Shown here piece after piece: positions 28,065 through 36,465 of a stretch of DNA of 64,000 nucleotides (positions within the stretch are counted from its first letter, which is position 1; each line of letters begins with the position of its first letter). The notes beneath the pieces were generated by a model, which saw only the letters and a program-made list of their open reading frames with translations, did no database searches and was not told the DNA's origin. The position numbers and the translations under genes were made by a program. Source of the stretch: Nocardia paucivorans NBRC 100373. GTDB lineage: Bacteria > Actinomycetota > Actinomycetes > Mycobacteriales > Mycobacteriaceae. Where the stretch lies: assembly GCF_000308675.1 (NCBI RefSeq), contig NZ_BAGE01000031.1, forward strand, positions 16,494 to 80,493. Reading direction: 5' to 3'.

Positions 28065-28655
28065 GTGGTCGGCATGAGTGAGGGACCACCGAACTGGCTG
28101 TCGGCAGCGCGCGAGTATCGAGCTTCCGTTCCGCAGAGAACACCTATCGTTTCCTACCTCTTCGGGAAACAGGAGTCGTCGGAATCCGATTCCGGGCGCG
28201 GTGTTTCGACGGAAGATCCGAGAATCATGCATGGTCGGGTTTCCCCGTCGCCGCGGGCGGACGTCCCCGTCGACGAGCCGAACGACACCGCGTCCAAGCC
28301 GGAGAAACGCTCCGGCGAGCTCGACCACGTGTCCCCGCCGACCGGCGCGGCCGGGGAAGGCATCGAGCCCGCCCTCGATCCGATACCGCAGGCACTGGCC
28401 CTGGCTCAGGTGCGTAAGGACATACTCGCCGGTGGTTCCGGTATCGATCCGGCATCCTCCGGCAGGCTCGTGGCCGAGCGATTCGGTGTCGGCTGGATCG
28501 TGTATCCACCCGCGATCGGTGGGCAGCGCACCGCCACGATCTACTACGTCACCGACGACGGAGAGCTCGAAAGGAACTCTTCCGTGTCGGATCCATCCGC
28601 CTATCTCGAATACGTCGAGCAGCGGTTCTGGCAACGTCGGGCTCTGTTCGAGTAG
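28065..28655 (+). CDS. Hypothetical protein, 196 residues
   Basis: I do not recognise the family. The first 95 residues are polar and low in complexity (Ser/Pro/Glu/Arg-rich, probably disordered). The last 95 residues look folded: ALALAQVRKDILAGGSGID, then RLVAERFGVGWIVYPPAIGG, TATIYYVTDDGELERNSS, and YLEYVEQRFWQRRALFE. The start is GTG 28065 (after GGAAGGGAA) or ATG 28074. It stands alone between a ParB-like gene and a GntR operon. The C-terminal part could be a small adaptor or immunity-like domain; that is a guess. Confidence 0.6.
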   Translation: MVGMSEGPPNWLSAAREYRASVPQRTPIVSYLFGKQESSESDSGRGVSTEDPRIMHGRVSPSPRADVPVDEPNDTASKPEKRSGELDHVSPPTGAAGEGIEPALDPIPQALALAQVRKDILAGGSGIDPASSGRLVAERFGVGWIVYPPAIGGQRTATIYYVTDDGELERNSSVSDPSAYLEYVEQRFWQRRALFE

Positions 28656-28863
28656 ACCACCCGGCCTCCGCGGTTCGCCGCGCCGACGACGCTGCCGCGA
28701 ATCCGGCGTGCGGCGTCACGGTGGCGACATCGACTTCGGGCGCGTATGCGCCGTCCGCGACGGAGAAATGCTCTGGCGACCAACCGTGAAATCGGCGGGA
28801 AACTTCGTGCAATCCGGCCTCGCTCCTTGTTCTCGACTTGCGCCACCCACCCGCTACCTCTAT

Positions 28864-28887
28864 GGTTCATTACATGAGTAATGAACC
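28864..28887. promoter_or_regulatory. Perfect palindromic operator of the YtrA-type regulator
   Basis: GGTTCATTAC and its exact complement GTAATGAACC flank ATGA. The 24-bp palindrome lies 25 bases before the GTG start of the GntR regulator, the usual place for an autoregulatory operator of this regulator subfamily. Confidence 0.75.
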
Positions 28888-28912
28888 ACTCAACCGAGGA
28901 AGGTGAGGCTCG

Positions 28913-29275
28913 GTGCTCGAGGACGGTAAGCCGCTCTTTCGGCAGATCGCGGAGATGATCGAGAACGCGATCATCGATGGATCGCTGCCCGAGGAGGCGC
29001 AGGCACCGTCGTCGAACGAGCTTGCGGCCTTTCATCGAATCAACCCGGCGACGGCGGCCAAGGGGCTCAATCAGCTGGTGTCCGACGGGATTCTGTACAA
29101 GAAACGAGGGATCGGGATGTTCGTGACGACCGGTGCGCGCAACGCGTTGCGGTTGCGGCGGAAGGAGAGTTTCGCCCAGCAGTACATCGATCCGCTTCTC
29201 GCCGAGGCGGACAAGCTGGGAATGGGTCGGGACGAACTCAAGACCATGATCGATCAGCGAGGTGGGGTGCTATGA
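28913..29275 (+). CDS. GntR-family regulator, YtrA subfamily
   Basis: A 120-residue repressor-type protein. An N-terminal winged helix (PLFRQIAEMIENAIIDGSLP, then the recognition region APSSNELAAFHRINPATAAKGL and the wing DGILYKKRGIGMFV) is followed only by a short helical C-terminal dimerisation segment, the hallmark of the YtrA branch that controls ABC transporter operons. GTG 28913 follows GGAAGGTGAGG. Its stop overlaps the ATP-binding gene start (ATGA), so all three genes are one operon, probably autorepressed through the palindrome just upstream. Confidence 0.92.
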   Translation: MLEDGKPLFRQIAEMIENAIIDGSLPEEAQAPSSNELAAFHRINPATAAKGLNQLVSDGILYKKRGIGMFVTTGARNALRLRRKESFAQQYIDPLLAEADKLGMGRDELKTMIDQRGGVL

Positions 29276-30192
29276 GCGCCACCCGGACCGAACCCGTTTC
29301 GATCGCCGAGGACACGGTGGTGTCGGTGCGGGGTGTGACCATGCGATTCGGCTCCGTCACCGCTCTCGAAGACGTGAGCTTCGATCTGCGCGCCAACACC
29401 ATCTACGGTCTGTTGGGACGTAACGGCGCGGGCAAGACCACGCTCATGCAGGTGCTCACCGGTCGGCAGTTCCCCACTTCGGGGGAGGTGCTCGTACACG
29501 GCGCCGTCCCACACGAGAACGCCCGGGTGCTCCGCGATGTCTCCTTCGTCAAGGAAAGTCAGCCGTATCCGCGTGAATACAAGGTCAAGCACGTACTCTG
29601 CGCCGCCCGGCACCTCATGCCGCACTGGGAGGAGGAGGTGGCGCAGCAGTTGCTCCGGGATTTCGACCTTCCGCTCGACCGTAGGGTCAGGAAGCTGTCG
29701 CGCGGTATGACGTCCGCGTTGGGTGTGGTTCTCGGGATCGCATCCCGGGCGCCGCTGACATTCTTCGACGAACCGTACCTGGGGTTGGATGCCGTCGCTC
29801 GGCAGCTGTTCTACGATCGGCTGCTCGCCGACTACGCCGAATACCCTCGGACCATCGTGCTGTCCACCCACCTCATCGACGAGGTCGCCGATCTGCTCGA
29901 ACATGTGGTGTTGATCGACCGCGGTCGGATCGTCACCGATGCCTCCGCCGAGGAACTGCGCGCATCCGCACTCGCCGTCTCCGGTGCGATCGCCGACGTC
30001 GACGGTTTCGTCGGCACACGCCCGTGGCTGCGGCGGGATTCGCTCGGCAACCAGGCGCGCGTCGTGCTGCGGACCACCGATCGCGCCGACGATATCGCCC
30101 GCGCGAAATCCCACGGTTTGCAGGTCGAACCCGTTTCGCTTCAACAACTCATCGTGGAAACCACCACCGCGCACGACAAGGAGCAGCGATGA
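29272..30192 (+). CDS. ABC transporter ATP-binding protein
   Basis: A 306-residue ABC ATPase. Walker A is GRNGAGKTT, the signature is LSRGM, Walker B with the catalytic glutamate is LTFFDEP, and the H-loop histidine follows in LSTHLIDE. The last 85 residues are the C-terminal domain seen in YtrB/EcsA-type proteins that pair with a single-gene membrane partner. The substrate is unknown; YtrA-linked exporters often respond to cell-wall antibiotics. Coupled on both sides by ATGA overlaps. Confidence 0.93.
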   Translation: MSATRTEPVSIAEDTVVSVRGVTMRFGSVTALEDVSFDLRANTIYGLLGRNGAGKTTLMQVLTGRQFPTSGEVLVHGAVPHENARVLRDVSFVKESQPYPREYKVKHVLCAARHLMPHWEEEVAQQLLRDFDLPLDRRVRKLSRGMTSALGVVLGIASRAPLTFFDEPYLGLDAVARQLFYDRLLADYAEYPRTIVLSTHLIDEVADLLEHVVLIDRGRIVTDASAEELRASALAVSGAIADVDGFVGTRPWLRRDSLGNQARVVLRTTDRADDIARAKSHGLQVEPVSLQQLIVETTTAHDKEQR

Positions 30193-30881
30193 CGGCCCGT
30201 GCCCTCTCCATCGTCCGTGTCCACACCGGGGCCTGGCCGTTCCTCATCGCCTGGCCGTTGGGAATCCTGCTGATCGCGTTCCTGATCCCGTGGACGATTT
30301 TCACTCTCGATCCGGTCGAAAACGCCGAGACCGTCGGAAGCGTCTATTCGACCTTCGGAATGATTTCGGCGTTCTATATCACCGCGATGACGCAGACCTT
30401 CCCGTTCGCGCTCGGACTCGGCGTCACCCGCCGCGATTACTTCGCCGCCACACTGCTGTGTGGCGCCGCGCAGGTGCTCGGGTTCACGGTGCTGCTGTGG
30501 GTGCTGTCGGTGATCGAGGGGGCCACCGACGGATGGGGCGTCGGAATGGTCATGTTCGGCCTCCAGGCGAAGCTGACCGACAATGCGCTGCTACAGCTCG
30601 GCGGTATCGCCGCGATGATAACCGTGGTGGTCGGGCTGGGTCTGTTGATCGGGGCCGTCCACCAGCGGTGGCGGGCGGTCGGTCTGTACACGATGTTCAC
30701 CGGTGTGCTGGTCGTCGGGGGATCGGCCGCGATTCTGATCACCTGGCAGCAGTGGTGGCCGGAGATCGGCCGGTGGTTCGCCGATACCCCGCGCGTGGTC
30801 CCGATGGTCGTGCTGCCCGCGGTGATCGCCCTCGCCACGGTGGCGAGTTCCTGGATGGTTCTCCGGCGCGCGACGGTATAG
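30189..30881 (+). CDS. ABC transporter permease of the YtrA operon
   Basis: A 230-residue integral membrane protein with about six hydrophobic segments, for example FLIAWPLGILLIAFLIPWTI, VLGFTVLLWVLSVIEG, MITVVVGLGLLIGAV and a final MVVLPAVIALATVASSWMVL. It has no recognisable soluble domain. The short motif LGVTRRDYFAATLL resembles ABC-2 type permeases, which keep the same segment facing the cytoplasm. Its start overlaps the ATPase stop. It should form the channel of the exporter. Confidence 0.88.
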   Translation: MTARALSIVRVHTGAWPFLIAWPLGILLIAFLIPWTIFTLDPVENAETVGSVYSTFGMISAFYITAMTQTFPFALGLGVTRRDYFAATLLCGAAQVLGFTVLLWVLSVIEGATDGWGVGMVMFGLQAKLTDNALLQLGGIAAMITVVVGLGLLIGAVHQRWRAVGLYTMFTGVLVVGGSAAILITWQQWWPEIGRWFADTPRVVPMVVLPAVIALATVASSWMVLRRATV

Positions 30882-30911
30882 CCGTTCGGGAGTCGGGAAC
30901 AGGGGTTCGCG

Positions 30912-30945
30912 CCGAAGCTCCTCCACGGCCACGGAGGGGCTTCGG
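30912..30945 (+). terminator. Terminator of the GntR/ABC operon
   Basis: A 13-bp stem (CCGAAGCTCCTCC with GGAGGGGCTTCGG, one G-T pair) around an 8-base loop lies 31 bases after the permease stop codon. Confidence 0.75.
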
Positions 30946-31051
30946 TATGTCCCGGTACCGATGATTCTCGGTCTGCGATGAATTTGCGGTCGTCACCCCG
31001 TCATCACCAAGGAACACGGACGAACGGCAACGTGAAACGAGGAGAACGATC

Positions 31052-31267
31052 ATGGCGACCAAACCGCAGGGACCCGCGTCCTACTTCCCGTCCATCGAGG
31101 CCAAATACGGGCGGCCGATCGCGGAATGGAAGGCCGCCATGGCCGAGTCCGGCCTCACCCGACACATGGAGCTGGTGGAGTGGCTCAAAGCCGAGCACGG
31201 GTTCGGCCACGGGCATGCGAACGCCCTCACCCAGCACTATCTGCATCCGGAGAAGTGGGGCGCCTGA
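31052..31267 (+). CDS. DUF4287-domain small protein
   Basis: A 71-residue cytoplasmic protein. It is essentially one DUF4287 domain: SYFPSIEAKYGRPIAEWKAA, then MELVEWLKAEHGFGHGHANAL with conserved His/Gly residues. Such proteins are small, helical and common in actinobacteria, of unknown function. A strong AGGAGAACG site precedes ATG 31052. Its last 41 bases overlap the 3' end of the convergent TetR gene. Confidence 0.88.
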   Translation: MATKPQGPASYFPSIEAKYGRPIAEWKAAMAESGLTRHMELVEWLKAEHGFGHGHANALTQHYLHPEKWGA

Positions 31268-31829
31268 CCTGTTTCTCGGCCGTCGCGAGGGCGGGTCCGA
31301 AGCCGGTGCGGCAGAAGGATTCGAAACGACGCCACGCGACGGCCGGTGGGGTCGGATCGGTGCGGTCGACAATGGTGCCGAGGACGCCGATCAGGGCCCA
31401 GGACAGGACGGTGACGGTGTCGGCGAGTTCGTCGGCCGGTATCCGGAGTCGGGCGGTGAAATGTTCTTCGAGGACGGTGGCGATACTGCGTCGATAGCCG
31501 CGTAGGGCGGTGGCGCTGCTCTTGGGGCCGACCAGGGCCCGGTAGATATCGGGGTAGCCGCCGGCCAGATCGATCATGATTCGCACGGGCGCCAGGGGGG
31601 AACGGTCGGGGGAGTCGGCGATCTCACGGCGCAGGAATTCGGTGCAGCTCACCACCAGCAGATCGTCCTTGTCTCGATAGTGGGCGTAGAAGGTGGAGCG
31701 ACCGATATCGGCGCGGGCGATGATATCGCTGACGGTGACGCGCTCGTAGCCGCGTTCCAGCATCGATTCGATGAGTGCCAGGTGGAGGGCGTCTCGGGTG
31801 CGGCGGATTCGGCGGTCGGGGGCGGTCAT
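31227..31829 (-). CDS. TetR-family regulator
   Basis: A 200-residue one-domain regulator. The N-terminal helix-turn-helix reads RTRDALHLALIESMLERGY then VTVSDIIARADIGRSTFYAHY, a canonical TetR DNA-binding module; the C-terminal half is a variable ligand/dimer domain ending in SFCRTGFGPALA. It diverges from a methyltransferase gene 105 bases away, which is the likely target together with its own promoter. I cannot define the operator by eye. Its 3' end overlaps the DUF4287 gene. Confidence 0.9.
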   Translation of the reverse strand: MTAPDRRIRRTRDALHLALIESMLERGYERVTVSDIIARADIGRSTFYAHYRDKDDLLVVSCTEFLRREIADSPDRSPLAPVRIMIDLAGGYPDIYRALVGPKSSATALRGYRRSIATVLEEHFTARLRIPADELADTVTVLSWALIGVLGTIVDRTDPTPPAVAWRRFESFCRTGFGPALATAEKQVRRPTSPDADSAG

Positions 31830-31934
31830 CGGTGTCTTTCCTCGATGGACAATTTCGGTGGATCTGTTCGGAAACGGACGGTTCGGGTGGTTTTGATTCT
31901 GGTCGGCGTCGGGCGGGGCGCCGACCATGAAGCC

Positions 31935-32612
31935 ATGTCAGTTACTCGATCGACTCACCCGCCCATGTTCGTCGACCACTCCGATACCGGCCTCGTCCTG
32001 GCGGGGATACGGCGCTACAACCTGTTCACCACCGTGTTCTTCCTCGGTCGACATCGTCGGCTCATCGACGAACTGGTGCGGACGAGTGGAGCGCGTCCCG
32101 GCGACGATGCCGTCGATATCGGTTGTGGGCCCGGGAAACTCGTGCGAGCCCTGGGTGCGCGGGTCGGGCCACGGGGCAGCGCGGTCGGTATCGATCCGTC
32201 CGCGGAGGCAGTGGCCTACAACAGTCGCCGCGACCACCGACCGAACCACCGCTACGTCCGGTCCTCGGCGCAGGAACTGCCGTTTCCCGACAACTCTTTC
32301 GACGTAGTGACCTGTACTTTCGTCATGCACCACATTCCCGAGTCGCGTCGGGAGGCGGCCCTGGCCGAGATGTGGCGGGTGCTGCGCCCGGGCGGGCGCC
32401 TGCTGCTCGCCGATACCCACCCCACCCGGTGGATGCGCGTGCTGTTCGCTCGCGGTGGGTCGCGGCACGGTGACGCGACCGATCACTTCGACGCGCTCGA
32501 TATCAGGCGCTACGCCCAGGACCTGCGCATGCTCGGATTCACCGAACCCGAATACACCCGCATTCGTCATATGACCGGGACCCTGACCGCTACCAAACCA
32601 TCCCAGGAGTGA
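31935..32612 (+). CDS. SAM-dependent methyltransferase (class I)
   Basis: A 225-residue UbiE/Methyltransf_11-type enzyme. Motif I is VDIGCGPGKLV, motif II contains AVGIDPS, and motif III is the LRPGGRLLLADTHP segment; FVMHHIPES occupies the substrate-proximal post-III loop. The N-terminal 60 residues are helical (GLVLAGIRRYNLFTTVFFLG) and may cap the active site. The substrate is unknown; lipids, quinones and small drugs are all possible. It is divergent from the TetR gene, so it is probably induced by the TetR ligand. Confidence 0.9.
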   Translation: MSVTRSTHPPMFVDHSDTGLVLAGIRRYNLFTTVFFLGRHRRLIDELVRTSGARPGDDAVDIGCGPGKLVRALGARVGPRGSAVGIDPSAEAVAYNSRRDHRPNHRYVRSSAQELPFPDNSFDVVTCTFVMHHIPESRREAALAEMWRVLRPGGRLLLADTHPTRWMRVLFARGGSRHGDATDHFDALDIRRYAQDLRMLGFTEPEYTRIRHMTGTLTATKPSQE

Positions 32613-32643
32613 GGGCCGGGGCATGGTTCGGGACGCGGCCGGT

Positions 32644-34812
32644 TCAGGTCAATGCCTCGGCGCTTTCCTTGCGGGCCCGTTCGGCGACGGCGGCGGGCAT
32701 CGGTTCGTGACGGAGGTACTGCCGGGCGAACGATCCCGCCCCGTGGGTGAGCGAACGCAGATCCACGACATATCTGCTCAATTCGAGTTCGGGCACCTCG
32801 GCGCGGATATGGGTGCGACCGCCCTCGGCCGGTTCGGTGCCGAGGATGCGACCGCGGCGGGTGGACAGATCGCCGAGGACGGCGCCCAGATGTTCGTCGG
32901 GGATGGTGACCCGCACCGCGGCGACCGGTTCGAGCAACCGGGTTCCGGCCGCGGCCGCCGCCTCCCGCAGGGCGAGCGCGCCCGCGGTTTGGAAGGCGGC
33001 GTCGGAGGAGTCCACCGAATGCGCCTTCCCGTCCACCAGGGTCACCCGCACATCCACCAGCGGGTAGCCGGGGGTGACCCCGCGCGCCGCCTGTGCGCGG
33101 ACGCCTTTCTCCACCGACCCGATGAACTGTCGCGGCACCGCCCCGCCGACCACCCGGTCGACGAATTCGATACCGGACCCCTCCGGGAGGGGTTCCACCT
33201 CGATCTGGCATACCGCGTACTGGCCGTGCCCACCGGACTGTTTCACATGCCGGCCGCGCCCCTGCGCCGGCGCGGCGAGGGTTTCCCGCAACGCCACCCG
33301 ATACGGTTCGCAGTCCACCCGAACTCCGAACCGTCCGCGCAGTCGTTCCAACGCCACATCCCGGTGGGCTTCCCCCAGACACCACAGCACCAGCTGATGG
33401 GTGTGTTCATTGTGTTCGAGTCGCAGGGTCGGGTCCTCGGCGACGAGCCGGGTCAGGCTCTGGGAGAGTTTGTCCTCGTCGGCCTTCCCATGGGCTCGGA
33501 TGGCGACGGGCAGCAGCGGTTCGGGTAGCGGCCACGGTTCGATGAGCAGTGGTTTCGCGGTGCCGGACAGGGTATCGCCGGTTTCCGCGTGACCGAGTTT
33601 GCTCACGAAGGCGATATCCCCGGCGACGGCCTCGTTGAGGGCGCGCTGCTGTTTGCCGATCGGCGCGGTGATACCGCCCACCCGGTCGTCGGCGTCGTGC
33701 TCGTGGCCGACGGTGTGCCCGCAGACGTGTATGGTGTCGTCGGCGTGCAGGGTGCCGGAGTACACCCGCACCAGCGATACCCGTCCCACATACGGGTCCG
33801 AGGTGGTGCGGATGACCTCCGCGGCCAGTTCCCCCGTCGGATCGCAGCGCAGCGGGGCCGGTGCGGCGCCGTTGCCCAACGGCCTCGCCGACAGCGGATG
33901 TTCGGCCGGTGTCGGAAATCCGGCGGTGATCAGCTCCAACACTTCGAGCGTGCCCAATCCCTGCGTCGCGTCCCCGGTGGCCGGGGCAGCGAACAGCACC
34001 GGGTGGAAACTGCCCCGCGCCACCGCCCGCTCCAGGTCGGTGATCAGGGTGGTGAGTTCGATGGGTTCACCGCCGAGGTAGCGGTCCATCAGGGTCTCGT
34101 CCTCGCTCTCGGCGATGATCGCCTCGATCAGCCTGTTGCGGGCCGGTTCGATCACCTCGAGATCCGTCGCGGACGGTTCGGTTCGCCGCCGGGTGCCGTC
34201 GCGGTAGTCCGCGACCCGCTGTTCGAGCAGTTCCAGCAGCCCCGCCGCCGGGCGATGCCCGTCCGGGGTCTTCTCCCCGTAGATGGGCAGGTGCAGGGGC
34301 AGCACCGTATCGCTCGCCCCGTCCGTCAACAGTGCTTGGCAGGTCTGGATCAGTTCCGCGTATTCGGCCCGTGCCGTGTCCAGGTGGGTCATCACGATCG
34401 CCCGGGGCATCCCGACCCGGGAGCATTCGGCCCACAGTTCCCGCGTGGTGCCCGCCACGCCTTCCACCCCGTCGGCCGCCGACACCACGAACAGCGCCGC
34501 ATCGGCGGCCCGTAGTCCGGCTCGCAGCTCGCCCACGAAATCGGGGCATCCGGGGGTATCGATCAGGTTGATCTTCACTCCGTTCCACAGCACCGGAACC
34601 ACCGACACCTGCACGGATCTGTGTTGTCGTCGTTCGATTTCGTCGTAGTCCGACAGGGAGGTGCCGTCCTCCACCCGTCCGGCCCGGTTCACCGTCCCGG
34701 TCGCCAACGCCAGCGCCTCCACCAGCGTCGTTTTCCCCGCCCCGCTGCTGCCCACCAACGCCACGTTCCGGATGCTCTCCGGCCGCTGCGCCCCGTTCGT
34801 CCGGTCCACCAT
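32644..34812 (-). CDS. EF-G2-like translational GTPase (FusA2 type)
   Basis: A 722-residue protein with all five EF-G domains. The G domain starts GSSGAGKTTL (P-loop), continues through DTPGCPDFV (G3) and has THLD where NKxD (G4) is usual, a deviation at the guanine-specificity motif. Domain IV/V features include GRGRHVKQSGGHGQYAV and RRGRILGTEPAEGG. It matches the second EF-G of mycobacteria (Rv0120c), which does not replace EF-G in translocation. It may act on stalled ribosomes or be a regulator. It is monocistronic. Confidence 0.92.
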   Translation of the reverse strand: MVDRTNGAQRPESIRNVALVGSSGAGKTTLVEALALATGTVNRAGRVEDGTSLSDYDEIERRQHRSVQVSVVPVLWNGVKINLIDTPGCPDFVGELRAGLRAADAALFVVSAADGVEGVAGTTRELWAECSRVGMPRAIVMTHLDTARAEYAELIQTCQALLTDGASDTVLPLHLPIYGEKTPDGHRPAAGLLELLEQRVADYRDGTRRRTEPSATDLEVIEPARNRLIEAIIAESEDETLMDRYLGGEPIELTTLITDLERAVARGSFHPVLFAAPATGDATQGLGTLEVLELITAGFPTPAEHPLSARPLGNGAAPAPLRCDPTGELAAEVIRTTSDPYVGRVSLVRVYSGTLHADDTIHVCGHTVGHEHDADDRVGGITAPIGKQQRALNEAVAGDIAFVSKLGHAETGDTLSGTAKPLLIEPWPLPEPLLPVAIRAHGKADEDKLSQSLTRLVAEDPTLRLEHNEHTHQLVLWCLGEAHRDVALERLRGRFGVRVDCEPYRVALRETLAAPAQGRGRHVKQSGGHGQYAVCQIEVEPLPEGSGIEFVDRVVGGAVPRQFIGSVEKGVRAQAARGVTPGYPLVDVRVTLVDGKAHSVDSSDAAFQTAGALALREAAAAAGTRLLEPVAAVRVTIPDEHLGAVLGDLSTRRGRILGTEPAEGGRTHIRAEVPELELSRYVVDLRSLTHGAGSFARQYLRHEPMPAAVAERARKESAEALT

Positions 34813-35013
34813 GTCGCACGCTCCTCGGGTTTGACACGCGGTTACTTCGAGCTTCCCACGCAGGTGGAGGCACGTCCACGGTTCATCGGACATCCGCCGG
34901 GATCTGCTCGGTGCCCGGTCGCGCACCGGCATCGGGGCGGTGGCGCCCGCGGCTCTTTCCCCGAACCCGGGACACCGCATCTCCCGTCCGCCGGTCGCCT
35001 GCGTCCGGGCCAC

Positions 35014-36255
35014 CTAATCGGTTCGGAAAGGCAGCACCTTCCACGGTATGCCGGTCTCACCTGCCGAGGCCAATGCCTGCACCAATGTGTCGGGCGGGTC
35101 GGAAGGGAAGATCACATGGTCGATATCGCCGACCTGTACCCCACCGTGAACCTGTGCCTCCACATATGCATGTGTCCGGAATTCCGGTGAATCGTACTGT
35201 CGATCGAGACCGGTCAGACATTGCCGATGTGGCATATCCGCGTTTTCCGGGAATACCCCGTAGGACCACGCGCTGGGGTTGAGTACCGGCGACGGCCGGG
35301 TGTGGTGCATATGTGTCACGGCGTCGCCCACGCAGGCGGTCGCACGTTCGACCACCTCCGGTTTCAGGACCACTTGGACATTGCCGTAGATGTCGAGGCT
35401 GTCGTTGTCGCGGTTGCCGGCGGGTTGTTCACCGTCGACCCGCAGGTATCCCGCCACCGGACGCTGTTCGGGTGGATGGTCACGGTCGTATCCGAACACC
35501 GACCTGTGCAAGGCTATGCGGGAACGGACCACATTGGAGCCCGGGTGATAGACGTCGAAGGCCGTCAGAAAGCGACCGTGCCGTAATACTCCGGCGAGTC
35601 CCTCGGGGGTGACCCGAACGGCGATGTCCTTGCCCGCGAACAATTCTCGTACCCGGGACTGCATTTCGGCGTGTGCCCGCACCGGATCCATACCGAGTTG
35701 TTCCGCCATTTCGTCGAGATTGCGGTGAAGCCAGTCGAATTGGTCGAGGTCGGCAACGTTCGGGAACTGCTCGTTCAGTTCTCTTCTCGCCCTGTGGTAT
35801 TCCTCCAGGGAAGATGTCCGGGCGATTTCCAATACCTGCCGGTGTCGTTCGACCGCCTCGTACGGTGGTTCCGGGAGCATCGGATTCCACTCGCCGGCGG
35901 GGGGATTGTGAGCCGGTGGGCGCGGCAACCGGCTGCCCGTATTCGTGGGGCCGGGGCCACGGGAGGACGTGGGACGGAAGGTGGGATTCGCGCCAGGGGG
36001 TGAGGCGGATTGCGGCCCCCCGAACACCCGTATCCCCTGGGCCTCCAACCTACGGGCGAACTCGACGGTTTCCTGCGTGGTGCGGGAAGTCTGTTCGGAA
36101 GGCCGCCGGGCCACTTTCCCCATCTTCCGAATCATGTCCGTCAGACGCTGTGTGGCCTTGCCGAGAATTCCCCTGTGTCCCATCGTGCCATGTCGTTTCG
36201 CAACTATGTTTCGGATGGTTCTGCCGTGCAGAGTTCGAAGACAAGTGATGCACAA
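35014..36255 (-). CDS. DUF3626-like protein, possible toxin-type domain
   Basis: About 413 residues if the TTG at 36255 is used; ATG 36183 would shorten it by 24. There is a Pro-rich linker (residues 80-130), a helical segment, then a C-terminal domain with LRHGRFLTAFDVYHPGSNVV, RPVAGYLRV, YGNVQVVLKPEVVERATA and a conserved GDAVTHMH. The LKPEV...R.T...GD pattern resembles DUF3626, found in predicted secreted toxins and some phage head proteins. No ribosome binding site is clear. Upstream of the TTG the same frame reads VCPLDEPDFLCITC back to a stop, so a CxxC zinc knuckle may be cut off by a missing start. Confidence 0.5.
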   Translation of the reverse strand: MCITCLRTLHGRTIRNIVAKRHGTMGHRGILGKATQRLTDMIRKMGKVARRPSEQTSRTTQETVEFARRLEAQGIRVFGGPQSASPPGANPTFRPTSSRGPGPTNTGSRLPRPPAHNPPAGEWNPMLPEPPYEAVERHRQVLEIARTSSLEEYHRARRELNEQFPNVADLDQFDWLHRNLDEMAEQLGMDPVRAHAEMQSRVRELFAGKDIAVRVTPEGLAGVLRHGRFLTAFDVYHPGSNVVRSRIALHRSVFGYDRDHPPEQRPVAGYLRVDGEQPAGNRDNDSLDIYGNVQVVLKPEVVERATACVGDAVTHMHHTRPSPVLNPSAWSYGVFPENADMPHRQCLTGLDRQYDSPEFRTHAYVEAQVHGGVQVGDIDHVIFPSDPPDTLVQALASAGETGIPWKVLPFRTD

Positions 36256-36465
36256 AAAGTCCGGCTCGTCGAGTGGACAGACACGTTAGGGCGCGGTCTT
36301 CTCAATTGCGCCGTTTGCGAATTCGCGAGTGACGGTGATATCCGAGGGCCGCACCCGGGGATCGGTGCGGGGCCGGTCGTATTCGTTTCGGCGAAGTGAG
36401 GTGCGCCGTGAACCGCGAGCGCGGAGCCCTACCCGCCCGTGCCGGACACGAAATTCGTATCCGGC

